From an uncultured Bacilli bacterium (lineage in GTDB: Bacteria > Bacillota_I > Bacilli_A > RF39 > UBA660), in the NCBI GenBank assembly GCA_934101645.1, contig CAKORX010000006.1, positions 1 to 64,000 of the forward strand: DNA of 64,000 nucleotides, in the 5' to 3' direction. Below the pieces are notes generated by a model, which was given only the letters and a program-made list of their open reading frames with translations, did no database searches and was not told the DNA's origin. The position numbers and the translations under genes are program-made. Each line of letters begins with the position of its first letter. The stretch's first letter is position 1. Positions 35,083 to 44,188 of this stretch are shown here, piece after piece.

Positions 35083-35982
35083 GCCTTGATAAGTATTTCT
35101 CTTAACCATTTTTTTATCAATATCATTAAGTAAGCAAAACTTTTTTATTAACCATTTAGGTTCTATTAATTCTTCTTTAATAGGATCACCAGTAATTCTT
35201 TCAATTACAACAGTATCTTTTAGAAATTCAAGCTGTGATATAACAACATCAATATATTCTTCTTTTGTTAATATGTGAAACTTTTGTTTTTCATACATAT
35301 TTGCAAGTTTAGTGTCTTTTAGAATATGTAACATATGAATTTTTACTGCATCTATATTTAAATCATTTAAAAACTTTATGGTATTTATCATATCTTCCTT
35401 AGTTTCATACGGAAGCCCATTTATTATATGTGCTACAACAAAAATACCAAGTTCATGAAGCTTTTTAATCATTATTTCAAAATTTTTACTATCATGTCCT
35501 CTGTTAATTAATTTTAATGTATTATCATTACTACTTTGAAGTCCAAGTTCAATTGTTAAAAAAGTTCTTTTATTAAGCTTTTCAAAATAGTTTAAATATT
35601 CATCAGAAATAACATCACTTCTTGTAGCAATTGATAAACCAACAACATTTTCTTTTTCTAAAAGGGATTCAACATTGTTTTTAAACTCATTTATATCCAT
35701 AAAAGTATTACTTCCAGTCTGAAAATAAATAATATGTTTCGCATTTGGCCATTTTTTATTTAATAGTAAAACTTCTTGTTCATATTGTTTTTCAAGTGAT
35801 AGAGAACTATCAGTTATATTTGATTTACTGCTATTTTTACAAAATATGCATCCGCCATTTTTTACATTTGGACAACTTGCATGAGCATCAAGAGGCACTT
35901 TAAAAACTTTACATCCAAACTTATTTTTTAAAAAGTAATTGAATGTATGATATCTTTTGTTATCTAATGTGTATTTGAACAT
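35068..35982 (-). CDS. Radical SAM protein, TIGR01212/YtqA type
   Basis: The 304-residue protein has the modified radical SAM cluster CPNVKNGGCIFC (C-x7-C-x2-C), typical of the TIGR01212 family rather than the classical C-x3-C-x2-C. ATRSDVISDEYL, GLQSSNDNTLKLINRGHD and HIINGLPYETKEDM follow, and ITGDPIKEEL is near the end. The function of this family is unknown. Its first segment, RYHTFNYFLKNKFG followed by CKVFKVPLDA, is also diagnostic. Confidence 0.9.
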   Translation of the reverse strand: MFKYTLDNKRYHTFNYFLKNKFGCKVFKVPLDAHASCPNVKNGGCIFCKNSSKSNITDSSLSLEKQYEQEVLLLNKKWPNAKHIIYFQTGSNTFMDINEFKNNVESLLEKENVVGLSIATRSDVISDEYLNYFEKLNKRTFLTIELGLQSSNDNTLKLINRGHDSKNFEIMIKKLHELGIFVVAHIINGLPYETKEDMINTIKFLNDLNIDAVKIHMLHILKDTKLANMYEKQKFHILTKEEYIDVVISQLEFLKDTVVIERITGDPIKEELIEPKWLIKKFCLLNDIDKKMVKRNTYQGKKNS

Positions 35983-36057
35983 ATCTTCTCACCCATTAAT
36001 ATTTTATCAAAAAAACTTGTATAAAAAAATAAAATAGTGTATACTATTAATAGATTT

Positions 36058-36133
36058 GCTGGAGTAGCTCAGTTGGTAGAGCAATGCACTCGTAACGCAT
36101 AGGTCATAAGTTCGATCCTTGTCTCCAGCACCA
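36058..36133 (+). tRNA. tRNA-Thr (CGT)
   Basis: Acceptor GCTGGAG pairs with CTCCAGC; the anticodon loop CTCGTAA gives CGT; ACCA is encoded. TATACT upstream serves as a likely -10. Confidence 0.93.
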
Positions 36134-36142
36134 TTGAATATT

Positions 36143-36172
36143 AAACTTGAAAGTAATTATTTCAAGTTTTTT
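36143..36172 (+). terminator. Terminator of tRNA-Thr
   Basis: AAACTTGAAA-GTAATTA-TTTCAAGTTT with T-run. Confidence 0.83.
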
Positions 36173-36245
36173 ATTTGTTTAATAATAATCTTCACAATAA
36201 AATTATGTCATGATATAATTATCTTGCAAAAAGGAGACTTTGATT

Positions 36246-36902
36246 ATGTTAGTTTATGGAAAAAATATTTTATATGAAGTTGATAGAAAAAAAATAAAAA
36301 GGGCTTTTATTTCAAGAAATGATTATGTTAGCTATTTAAAGGAAAATAATATTAAATATGAAATGGTTGATAAATCTAGGCTTGATAAAATGGTTAAAGG
36401 TGTTCATCAAGGTTTAGTATTAGATATTTTTGATTATAATTATTATAAAATGGAAGATTTAGAAGGCGATTTTGTTGTAATTTTAGACCATCTTACAGAT
36501 CCTCACAATTTTGGTGCCATAATTAGAACATGTGAAAGTAAGGGGATTAAATCAATAATTATTCCTAAGGACAGAAGTGTCTTAGTAAATGATACGGTTT
36601 ACAAAACTAGTGAAGGTGCTATTGATAATGTAAAAATAATTATGGTAACTAATATAATTAACGCTATTAATAAGTTAAAAGAAATGAACTATTTTGTTTA
36701 TTGTGCTGATATGGATGGCCAAGATTATAGAAATGTTGATTATGCTCCGAAGAAAGTTTTAATTATTGGCAATGAAGGAATGGGTATAAGTTCTGCGGTA
36801 AAGAAAAATAGTGATGTTGTAGTAGCAATTCCAATGAAAGGAAAAATAAATAGTTTAAATGCATCAGTAAGCGCCGGCATTATTATTTATAGAATGGACT
36901 AA
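36246..36902 (+). CDS. rlmB: TrmH/SpoU-family RNA 2'-O-methyltransferase (RlmB-like)
   Basis: The 218-residue protein has the SPOUT knot motifs: LDHLTDPHNFGAIIRTCES (motif 1), IIGNEGMGIS (motif 2) and IPMKGKINSLNASVSAGI (motif 3). It probably methylates a guanosine ribose in 23S rRNA. The N-terminal substrate-binding domain is present but short. AAGGAG gives a good spacing to ATG 36246; TTG 36240 is too close. It lies directly before a SigH-like sigma factor gene, matching the Bacillus order rlmB-yacP-sigH minus yacP. Confidence 0.9.
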   Translation: MLVYGKNILYEVDRKKIKRAFISRNDYVSYLKENNIKYEMVDKSRLDKMVKGVHQGLVLDIFDYNYYKMEDLEGDFVVILDHLTDPHNFGAIIRTCESKGIKSIIIPKDRSVLVNDTVYKTSEGAIDNVKIIMVTNIINAINKLKEMNYFVYCADMDGQDYRNVDYAPKKVLIIGNEGMGISSAVKKNSDVVVAIPMKGKINSLNASVSAGIIIYRMD

Positions 36903-36903
36903 T

Positions 36904-37530
36904 ATGAATTATAGTGAAATTGATGAACAAGAATTAATTTCTTTATTATCTGAAAATGATGAACATATTCGTAACATTGTTTATGAAAAATATTCTTATT
37001 TAGTAGATATACTTATTAGAAAATATCAACCTGCTATAAGATATTTCAAAATAAGTAATGAAGATATTCGCTGTGAAGCACTTTACGGATTTAGTGATGG
37101 TATAAATTCTTTTTCAAATGAAAAATCAACATCATTGAAAACATTTTTATATATTTGTATAGAAAGACGATTATTAAAATATATTAGAAAATTTATGTCA
37201 GAAAAAATTCAATTATTAAATGAATCACTCTCTTTAGAATATTCATCAGATTCTGACAAAGCTTCTTTAGCAGAACTTCTTGGCGATGATAATAAATTTA
37301 ATCCATTAAATAATATAGTAGATGAAGAAACATATAGGGAAGTATATGCTTTAGCAAAGAATAATTTATCAAATTTTGAATATACAGTATTTAATTATAT
37401 GGTTAATAACTTTTCCTATAATGAAATAGCTACGATACTAGGAAAAACTCCAAAACAAATTGATAATGCTATACAAAGAATAAAAACTAAGATGAAAGAT
37501 TTAATGGAAAAAGAGGGAATAATACAATAA
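36904..37530 (+). CDS. RNA polymerase sigma-70 family factor, SigH-like
   Basis: The 208-residue protein has a region 2 with EKYSYLVDILIRKYQPAIRY and a -10 recognition segment SLKTFLYICIERRLLKYIRK, and a region 4 HTH (NFSYNEIATILGKTPKQIDN). Size, the gene order after rlmB and the sequence fit the SigH/Spo0H group, which controls stationary phase, competence or early sporulation genes. It starts 1 nt after the rlmB stop. Its target promoters are not known. Confidence 0.82.
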   Translation: MNYSEIDEQELISLLSENDEHIRNIVYEKYSYLVDILIRKYQPAIRYFKISNEDIRCEALYGFSDGINSFSNEKSTSLKTFLYICIERRLLKYIRKFMSEKIQLLNESLSLEYSSDSDKASLAELLGDDNKFNPLNNIVDEETYREVYALAKNNLSNFEYTVFNYMVNNFSYNEIATILGKTPKQIDNAIQRIKTKMKDLMEKEGIIQ

Positions 37531-37556
37531 CTACTTGCAAAGTGGTTATTTTTTTG
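37526..37556 (+). terminator. Terminator of rlmB-sigma operon
   Basis: AATAACTACTT-GCA-AAGTGGTTATT with T-run; the stem overlaps the stop codon. Confidence 0.82.
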
Positions 37557-37576
37557 ATATTCTATTTATGTCTTAT

Positions 37577-37653
37577 GGCGGAATTGGTGAAGTGGTTAAC
37601 ACGGTAGATTGTGGCTCTATTATGCAAGGGTTCGACTCCCTTATTTCGCCCCA
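37577..37653 (+). tRNA. tRNA-His (GTG)
   Basis: Acceptor GCGGAAT pairs with ATTTCGC; the extra G at -1 (37577) pairs with discriminator C, as required for histidyl-tRNA; the anticodon loop TTGTGGC gives GTG; CCA is encoded. Confidence 0.94.
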
Positions 37654-37663
37654 TGGATAATAT

Positions 37664-37688
37664 AACTCTCTTTTTAGAGAGTTTTTTT
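37664..37688 (+). terminator. Terminator of tRNA-His
   Basis: AACTCTC-TTTTTA-GAGAGTT with T-run. Confidence 0.84.
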
Positions 37689-37772
37689 CAACTAAAAATT
37701 TAGATAACTCAACTACTAGTTTATTGTCAGAAAGGTAATCTAACAGTATAATTCCTTTTGAAGAGGTGAATT

Positions 37773-38891
37773 ATGATTTATTTAGATTATGCAGCTAATA
37801 CTCCTGTTGATAAAAGAGTTTTAGATAAATATAATGAAGTTACATTAAAATATTTTGGTAATCCAAATAGTTTACATGAATGTGGAATAGCCGCTAAAGA
37901 AGAAATAGAAAAATCAAGTGATACTATTGCAAAATATTTTAAAACAGAAAGTAAAAATATTATTTATACAAGTGGTTCAAGTGAGTCAAATAATTTAGTT
38001 ATAAAGGGAATAGCAGATAGATATCAATCTAAGGGAAAACATATAATTATATCTGAAGTTGAACATTCATCAATTATAGCACCATGCAATTATCTTTCAA
38101 CAAAGGGATTTGATATAACGGTTATTTCTTTAGACAAAAATGGAAAACTTAATTTAGAACAATTAAAAAATTCCTTAAGAGATGATACTATTTTAGTTAG
38201 TGTTTGTACTGTTGATTCGGAACTTGGTACAATTCAACCAATAAACGAAATAGCAAGGATTGTTAAAGAAAATTCTAATGCATATTTTCATACTGATGCT
38301 ACTCAAGCAATAGGAAAGATTAGCGTTGATTACACGGGTGTAGATTTTTTAACATTTGCTCCTCACAAGTTTGCTGGTATTAATGGCGTTGGCGTATTAA
38401 TTAATTTTAATGATTTAAAAATTACTCCATTAATTCATGGTGGAAAATCAACTACAATTTATAGAAGTGGAACGCCAGTTACCGCTAATGCAGTTTCTAC
38501 CGCTATGGCATTAGAACTTGCAACAAAAGACTTAAATAAAAAAATAAAATATTTAACAAGTTTGAAAAATTATTTAATAGAAAATTTAGTTTATATTGAT
38601 GGAATAAGTATTAATAGTCCAGAAGATTCCATTCCAAGTACAATTAATTTTAGCATAAAAAATGCAAAAAATATTGTTAATAAACTTTATAAAAAGGGTA
38701 TTTATGTTTCAATGCAATCAGCGTGTTCACTAGGAACAAGCCCTTCAAAATCTGTTTATGCAATCACTCAAAACGTGAATAAGGCAAATAATTCTATAAG
38801 AGTTAGTATAACTAATAAAACTACTAAAGAAGAGATAACTGAATTTATTAAAATACTAAAGGAGATTATTAATGAAGATAATAATTATTAA
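37773..38891 (+). CDS. Cysteine desulfurase (NifS/IscS family)
   Basis: This PLP enzyme removes sulfur from cysteine for Fe-S clusters or thiolated tRNA. The 372-residue product shows MIYLDYAANTPVD, EVEHSSI, HTDATQAIGK, the PLP Lys in FAPHKFAGINGVG, and the catalytic loop Cys in SACSLGTSPSKS. GAGGTG precedes ATG 37773. It overlaps a thioredoxin-like gene by 20 nt, and that one overlaps a CcdA-like gene by 4 nt, so the three form a tight operon with no IscU/SufU scaffold in sight. Confidence 0.93.
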   Translation: MIYLDYAANTPVDKRVLDKYNEVTLKYFGNPNSLHECGIAAKEEIEKSSDTIAKYFKTESKNIIYTSGSSESNNLVIKGIADRYQSKGKHIIISEVEHSSIIAPCNYLSTKGFDITVISLDKNGKLNLEQLKNSLRDDTILVSVCTVDSELGTIQPINEIARIVKENSNAYFHTDATQAIGKISVDYTGVDFLTFAPHKFAGINGVGVLINFNDLKITPLIHGGKSTTIYRSGTPVTANAVSTAMALELATKDLNKKIKYLTSLKNYLIENLVYIDGISINSPEDSIPSTINFSIKNAKNIVNKLYKKGIYVSMQSACSLGTSPSKSVYAITQNVNKANNSIRVSITNKTTKEEITEFIKILKEIINEDNNY

Positions 38892-39132
38892 TGCAATGTG
38901 GTGTCCAGGATGTTTAATATCCAAAAGTATTTGGAATGAAATAAAAGAAATGTATCCAAATGTTGAGTATATTAGTTATGATTATGATTTAGATGAAGAT
39001 GAGGTTTCCAAGTACAATATTGGAGATATAGTTCCTGTTGTTATAATTGAAAAAAATGATGTTGAAATAAAAAGAATAATTGGAGAGAAAAATAAAAAAG
39101 AAATTTTAAATGAATTAGGAGAAGTATTATGA
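38872..39132 (+). CDS. Small thioredoxin-like protein with CPGC motif
   Basis: The 86-residue protein has a thioredoxin-fold start IIIINAMWCPGCLISKSIW and a cis-Pro-like VPVVIIEKN. There is no signal peptide, so it is cytoplasmic. It is placed between cysteine desulfurase and a CcdA-like membrane reductase, which suggests electron or sulfur transfer between them. AAGGAG precedes ATG 38872, located inside the desulfurase gene. Confidence 0.82.
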   Translation: MKIIIINAMWCPGCLISKSIWNEIKEMYPNVEYISYDYDLDEDEVSKYNIGDIVPVVIIEKNDVEIKRIIGEKNKKEILNELGEVL

Positions 39133-40304
39133 AAAATAAACTAAAATTTTTACTACTATTGCTAGTTTTAATACCATTTAATATTTTTGCCATTAGTAAG
39201 GATTATAAAGATGTTGTTTATAATATAACTAAAGAAAAAGTAGATAAAGACAAAATTAACTTATACTTTTTCAGAATGGATGGTTGTCCACATTGTGCAG
39301 AGGAAGAAAAATGGCTTGAAAATATAAAAGATAAATATACGGATTACTTAAACATATACGACTATGAAATTAAAAATAGTAAAACAAATAGAGAATATTA
39401 TTATAACGTAAAAAAAGTATTAAATGATGATGTTACAAAAAGCGTTCCATATACAGTTATTGGTGAAACATATTTTGTAGGCTTTTCAGAAACTGTTGGT
39501 GAACAAATCGAAAATAAAATTAAAGAATTAATTGATGAAAATGTCAAAAGTAGTAATGACGTTAAAATTCCTTTATTAGGAAAAGTTAATATGAAAAAGG
39601 TTTCTATTCCCTTGGTAGCTACGATTTTAGGAGCGGTAGATGGTTTTAATCCATGTGCTATGTGGATACTTTTATTGCTTATAAATATGTGTATTTCTAT
39701 AAAAGATAAAAAGAAAATGAAAGTTGTTGGATTTACATTTGTATTATCATCAGGACTAGTTTATTTCCTTTCAATGCTAGGGATTGGAGTTATTTTAGAC
39801 TTTACGACCGTTATATACATAAGAAATATAATTGCAATTCTAGCTATTATTTTAGGAATATATAATTTATATGTTTATATTAAAACACGTAAAGACACTG
39901 GTTGTCATGTAATGAAAAAAGAAAAAAGAAAAACAGTTATTACTAAAATAAACAAAATTTTATCTAATAAGAGTTTTATATTGATGATACTAGGAACAGT
40001 ACTTTTATCTGTTTCTGTTAATTTAGTTGAACTTGCATGTTCACTTGGATTTCCAACAATATTTTTAGAAATTTTATCATTAAATAAGATTCATGGTTTT
40101 AGCAAAATTATTTATTTATTAATATATATATTCTTTTATATTATTGATGATTTAGTAATTCTTATTTTATCACTTAAAGCATTTGAAACTAAGGGAATAA
40201 GTACAAAGTATAATAAATATGTTAATTTAGTAGGTGGAATACTACTTTTACTTATGGGAATACTACTTATTTTTAAACCAGATTGGGTAATGCTTAATTT
40301 TTAA
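39129..40304 (+). CDS. Exported thioredoxin-like domain fused to CcdA/DsbD-like membrane domain
   Basis: The 391-residue protein starts with a signal peptide or anchor (KFLLLLLVLIPFNIFA). An external thioredoxin-like domain with CPHC follows (residues about 38-140). The C-terminal membrane domain has about six helices with the CcdA-type Cys pair in DGFNPCAMWILL and VNLVELACSLGFP. CcdA/DsbD proteins carry electrons from cytoplasmic thioredoxin across the membrane. The fusion would send them straight to the external CPHC domain, with the small CPGC protein as a candidate donor. It overlaps that gene by 4 nt. Confidence 0.87.
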   Translation: MKNKLKFLLLLLVLIPFNIFAISKDYKDVVYNITKEKVDKDKINLYFFRMDGCPHCAEEEKWLENIKDKYTDYLNIYDYEIKNSKTNREYYYNVKKVLNDDVTKSVPYTVIGETYFVGFSETVGEQIENKIKELIDENVKSSNDVKIPLLGKVNMKKVSIPLVATILGAVDGFNPCAMWILLLLINMCISIKDKKKMKVVGFTFVLSSGLVYFLSMLGIGVILDFTTVIYIRNIIAILAIILGIYNLYVYIKTRKDTGCHVMKKEKRKTVITKINKILSNKSFILMILGTVLLSVSVNLVELACSLGFPTIFLEILSLNKIHGFSKIIYLLIYIFFYIIDDLVILILSLKAFETKGISTKYNKYVNLVGGILLLLMGILLIFKPDWVMLNF

Positions 40305-40326
40305 AGAAGTTCAATACTTCTTTTTA
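40304..40326 (+). terminator. Terminator of the desulfurase-redox operon
   Basis: AAAGAAGT-TCAAT-ACTTCTTT with a short T-run. Confidence 0.75.
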
Positions 40327-40418
40327 TTTGTAATTTATTTTATAAGATTTTTATACTATAATATATGTAACTGACACATACATTTTTCATGTGTTGTAAA
40401 TAATAATAAGGAATCTAT

Positions 40419-40907
40419 ATGAAATATGATAAAGAGTTTTTAAGTATTATTAATCCAATTATTATAAATGATGAATTTTTAAAAAGAAAAAAGTTTCATC
40501 ATCATGAAAATGAATCAGTTTATGATCATAGCATGGCTGTATCATACTCAGCTTATAAATATGCAAAGAAACACAAACTTGATTATAAAAGCGTTGCAAT
40601 CGGAGGTTTACTTCATGATTTCTATTATAAAGATTGGCAAATAAATAAAGAACATAAAAGTTTTTTCAAGATGCATGGTTTTGTTCATGCTCGTGAAGCT
40701 TTAGAAAACTCAAAAAAATATTTTCCACAGTTAATGAATGCTAAAGTTGAGGATATAATTGTTAAACATATGTTTCCACTTAATATAAAACTTCCTAAAT
40801 ATAAAGAAAGTTGGATTGTAAGTTTAATGGATAAAAAATGTTCTTTAAAAGTATTAAAACATCCTAAAAGTTATTTAAAGTATTTGGGAATTAGAAAGAA
40901 AGGTTAG
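40419..40907 (+). CDS. HD-domain phosphohydrolase-like protein
   Basis: The 162-residue protein has the HD pattern: His in FHHHENESVYDHSMAV, the His-Asp pair in IGGLLHDFYYKDWQ, and IIVKHMFPL. Small HD proteins of this kind hydrolyse nucleotides or sit in metabolite repair; the substrate is unknown. It is followed after 2 nt by a CmpB-like membrane protein gene. Upstream (about 40374-40396) a short inverted repeat ACACAT/ATGTGT lies near the promoter. Confidence 0.8.
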   Translation: MKYDKEFLSIINPIIINDEFLKRKKFHHHENESVYDHSMAVSYSAYKYAKKHKLDYKSVAIGGLLHDFYYKDWQINKEHKSFFKMHGFVHAREALENSKKYFPQLMNAKVEDIIVKHMFPLNIKLPKYKESWIVSLMDKKCSLKVLKHPKSYLKYLGIRKKG

Positions 40908-40909
40908 TT

Positions 40910-41671
40910 ATGAAGATAAAAATATATTTTATACTATTTATGCTTTATTCAATCTTCGGCTGGATTTGTGAAGAAATTGTTACTTATGATCCAAAGAAAG
41001 GTTTTATTAATAGAGGCTTTTTATTAGGACCTTACTGCCCGATATATGGATATTCAGCAATATTTATGACCCTTTTATTAAATAAATTTTCCAATGAATT
41101 AGTTATTTTTTCTTTAGCTCTTATTATATGTTCAACAGTGGAATACTTATCTAGTTATGTTATGGAAAAACTATTTAATGCTAGATGGTGGGATTATTCA
41201 AAAAAACCTTTTAATATAAATGGTAGAGTATGTCTTAAAAATGCATTATGTTTTGGAGTTATGGGATTGATTTTAATTAAAATTGTAGACCCATATTTAA
41301 GAACTATAATACTTAGATTTTCACCATCTAAAATCAATTTAGCATTTTATGTAATGTTAATAACATTTATTTTAGATAATGTGCTTTCTTATATGTTGAT
41401 ATTTAAAATTAAAGCTGAAAATACTTTTAAAAAACGTGATAATACAAGAGAAATATCTCAAAAAGGTAAAGAGATATTGAGCAAATCTTTATTAGGTAAT
41501 AAATTTGTTATAATTTTCCCAGAAAAAATTAAAGAAGGTAAAGAAAAAATTAAAAAAGAAAGAGAAAAAATTAAAAAGAAACAAGAAAAGTTTAAAAATG
41601 AAATAAAAAAAGAAAAAGAAAAGCTAAAGGATAACATTAAAAATGAAAGAAGTAAAAAACGAAAAAAATAA
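40910..41671 (+). CDS. CmpB-like (putative ABC-transporter type IV) membrane protein with charged coiled-coil tail
   Basis: The 253-residue protein has five to six membrane segments with the family signature YSIFGWICEEIV, GFINRGFLLGPYCPIYGYSA and WWDYSKKPFNINGRVCL. The last 60 residues are nearly all Lys and Glu and should form a cytoplasmic coiled coil. The annotation putative ABC-transporter type IV (PF06541) is historical; the function is unknown. Its 3' end overlaps a paralog by 29 nt. Confidence 0.8.
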   Translation: MKIKIYFILFMLYSIFGWICEEIVTYDPKKGFINRGFLLGPYCPIYGYSAIFMTLLLNKFSNELVIFSLALIICSTVEYLSSYVMEKLFNARWWDYSKKPFNINGRVCLKNALCFGVMGLILIKIVDPYLRTIILRFSPSKINLAFYVMLITFILDNVLSYMLIFKIKAENTFKKRDNTREISQKGKEILSKSLLGNKFVIIFPEKIKEGKEKIKKEREKIKKKQEKFKNEIKKEKEKLKDNIKNERSKKRKK

Positions 41672-42197
41672 ATTGTTTATATATGTAATGTTATTTTTTA
41701 CATTAGCATTTATAGGCTGGTGTTTTGAAGTGTTAAATGAAATAAGAAAAGGACATGGTTTTATTAATAGAGGTGTTTTGCATGGCCCTTGGCTTCCAAT
41801 CTATGGTTGTGGTGGACTATTAATTTACTTGCTTTTAAAGAAGTATAAAGATAAACCGGTCATTGTATTTGTATTTTCATTTTTTATTAGCGCTTTAGTA
41901 GAATATTTAACATCTTTTTATCTTGAACTAACAAAAGGCATAGTATGGTGGGATTATTCAAAAAAACCATTTAACTTAAATGGTAGAATATGTCTTGGAT
42001 ATACACTAATTTTTGCTATATTTGCAACACTTCTTTATTATTTTGTAATTCCTAAAATACTAGAGTTATTAAAGAAAATAAATTACAAGTATCTTTCTAT
42101 ACTTAGCATATTACTACTTTGTTTATATTTAACTGATAATATTTATTCAATGAAAAAACCAAATGTTGTAAGAGGCGCTCACATAGTAAAAAAGTAG
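41643..42197 (+). CDS. CmpB-like membrane protein, paralog without tail
   Basis: The 184-residue protein repeats the signature of its upstream neighbour: FIGWCFEVLNEIRKGHGF, INRGVLHGPWLPIYGCGG and WWDYSKKPFNLNGRICLGY. It lacks the Lys/Glu tail. The start lies inside the tail codons of the paralog, so the two are coupled and probably act together. A bidirectional terminator follows. Confidence 0.8.
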   Translation: MKEVKNEKNKLFIYVMLFFTLAFIGWCFEVLNEIRKGHGFINRGVLHGPWLPIYGCGGLLIYLLLKKYKDKPVIVFVFSFFISALVEYLTSFYLELTKGIVWWDYSKKPFNLNGRICLGYTLIFAIFATLLYYFVIPKILELLKKINYKYLSILSILLLCLYLTDNIYSMKKPNVVRGAHIVKK

Positions 42198-42220
42198 AAA
42201 ATTTTTGTTTTCTACTTTTT
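42189..42220. terminator. Bidirectional terminator
   Basis: AAAAAGTAGAAAA and TTTTCTACTTTTT between convergent genes. Confidence 0.85.
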
Positions 42221-43342
42221 ATAATATATATCAATATCAACATAATTATTTATTCCATCAACTTTGCCATTGCTTGCAAGTTGCCACATAACATAAGGTC
42301 CCTTATAACTTGTTTTTTCCGTGTAATGTGCAAGCCATATATCGTGCTTAACTGGTAACCAAATATACTCTAAATATGATTTTGAACCATAATGTACTGT
42401 TTCATAACCAGCATCATTTAATATATCTAAATAAGTATTTGAAATTTCTCTTAAGTCAAATAAGTTAATTTGTGCAGCATTAAAATATTTAAAGTTTTCC
42501 CAATCAAATGCAATTGGAAGGTCAATATTATAGTCTTTTATATTATCAAGTACGAAATTTGCTTCTTCTTTAGCATCTTCGATACTTTTTGCATAGGAGT
42601 AAAAATATATGCCGATTTTAATACCATTTTCAGTGGCACCTTGAATATTTTCTAAATAGTAAGGATCAAGGTTTAATGGTTCATCATAATAGTACCTGTA
42701 TCCAAGTCTAATAATAGCAAATTCTACGCCAGCGTCTTTTACTTTTTGCCAATCAATTTTTCCTTGATATTTTGATACATCAATACCAATTAAAGTATCA
42801 TCAGTTTTGTATTTTTGATATACGTCATTAAACTCTAAGTAATTTGTTAAGACACCATTTGTATAACCACCTGTGCTTTTACTTTTTTCTTTTATGATTA
42901 GTTTAAAATCTTTACTTGCCTTGTTACCACTTTGATCTTTAGCAATATATTTTAAGTCATAAGTTCCTAAAGTATTAACATCATAATCTCCTTCGATATA
43001 ACATTTTGGAGTCCTATCAGCATTATCCATACAACTAATTTCATTTGCTATGTCATTTTCATAACCAATATCACGTGTTATTGAATTTGATACCCAAATT
43101 ATTGGAGCAGTTGTATCAACAACATTATATTTAATTTTATAATTTTTATTCTGGCATTTTATAGATTCCTCATGTTTCCCGAGTGATGTTGTATCAAGTA
43201 ATTTACTTTCACATTTAATATTATTAACAATATTTTTAGCATCTACTTTAGAAAAGTATTCAAAAGTATTTTCATTTAAAGTAATATCTTTATTACATCC
43301 ACATAAAAGTAGTAAACTTATTAAAATAATTATCTTTTTCAT
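42212..43342 (-). CDS. GH25 lysozyme lipoprotein with Ig-like domain
   Basis: This is a predicted surface muramidase that cuts glycan strands. The 376-residue form from MKKIIILISLLLLCGC has a lipobox (LCGC, Cys16). An Ig/HYR-like domain follows (DTTAPIIWVSN ... KYIAKDQSGN), similar to that in the L,D-transpeptidase at 3052. The C-terminal GH25 domain has IGIDVSKYQGKIDWQKVKDA, AIIRLGYR, GIYFYSYA and the catalytic DWEN. An upstream in-frame TTG (43360) and ATG (43348) are possible starts. A GATAAAAT -10-like element sits a few bases upstream and no ribosome binding site is seen, so it may be leaderless. Confidence 0.9.
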   Translation of the reverse strand: MKKIIILISLLLLCGCNKDITLNENTFEYFSKVDAKNIVNNIKCESKLLDTTSLGKHEESIKCQNKNYKIKYNVVDTTAPIIWVSNSITRDIGYENDIANEISCMDNADRTPKCYIEGDYDVNTLGTYDLKYIAKDQSGNKASKDFKLIIKEKSKSTGGYTNGVLTNYLEFNDVYQKYKTDDTLIGIDVSKYQGKIDWQKVKDAGVEFAIIRLGYRYYYDEPLNLDPYYLENIQGATENGIKIGIYFYSYAKSIEDAKEEANFVLDNIKDYNIDLPIAFDWENFKYFNAAQINLFDLREISNTYLDILNDAGYETVHYGSKSYLEYIWLPVKHDIWLAHYTEKTSYKGPYVMWQLASNGKVDGINNYVDIDIYYKK

Positions 43343-43419
43343 ATACATAAATTTTATCAATAATTATTTGTTAATACAATGATTTTATGATAATATATTT
43401 GTGTTTAAGGATTTGTTTT

Positions 43420-44112
43420 ATGGAAGAAAAATTTCAAAAAATAATAAAAGAAATTAGAATTAAAAATAATTTAACTCAAAATGAATTTGCAAATATGCTT
43501 GGAGTTACTTACCAAGCTGTTTCTAAATGGGAAAACGGTAAAAGTATTCCGGATATTTTAATGTTAAAAGAAATAAGTAGTAGGTTTAATGTTGATTTAA
43601 ATTATTTAATTAATGGAAATAATAACATACCATATAAGAATAATAATCAAAAAAATAAACTTTTAATTATTATAATAGCGTTATTAACTATAATAGCTTT
43701 TATGATAGTATGTTATTTTGCATGCCATAAACATAATTATGAATTTAAGTCATTAAATGGGGAAATAAATGATATAAAAGTTCAAGGCAGTGTTACTTAT
43801 GATGAAAATAAATCTTCGATTTTTTTAAATATAGATTATAAAAAAGATGATAAGAAAATTTATAAAAGTGTAGAATGTGTACTATATGAAAAATATAAGG
43901 ATATTTTAAATATAATAAGTACTTATAACTATGATAATTCTTCGGAAGAAACTTTAAAAGATATTTTGAAGAATATCAATTTTGTAGTAAATAATTACTC
44001 ACCAAGTTGTAAAAATTACGAAAACAGTGAATTATATTTAGAAATTAATGCTAAAATTGATGATGAAAAAACACTTACGTATAGAGTTCCAATTACTTTT
44101 GAAAATTGTTAA
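43420..44112 (+). CDS. XRE-family HTH regulator with membrane segment and exported domain
   Basis: The 230-residue protein has an N-terminal HTH (IRIKNNLTQNEFANMLGVTY then QAVSKWENGKSIPD), one membrane helix (about 83-105) and an external domain of about 120 residues. Membrane-bound XRE proteins of this layout may sense envelope signals. It is divergent from the GH25 lysozyme, an attractive target. AAGGAT precedes ATG 43420; the longer frame from 43387 has no ribosome binding site. Confidence 0.78.
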   Translation: MEEKFQKIIKEIRIKNNLTQNEFANMLGVTYQAVSKWENGKSIPDILMLKEISSRFNVDLNYLINGNNNIPYKNNNQKNKLLIIIIALLTIIAFMIVCYFACHKHNYEFKSLNGEINDIKVQGSVTYDENKSSIFLNIDYKKDDKKIYKSVECVLYEKYKDILNIISTYNYDNSSEETLKDILKNINFVVNNYSPSCKNYENSELYLEINAKIDDEKTLTYRVPITFENC

Positions 44113-44188
44113 TTTATGGAAAATATTTACATAATTTGACATTTTTTAGTGATTATGATATAATTATTTTGTTATTCAGGGGGAAAGA

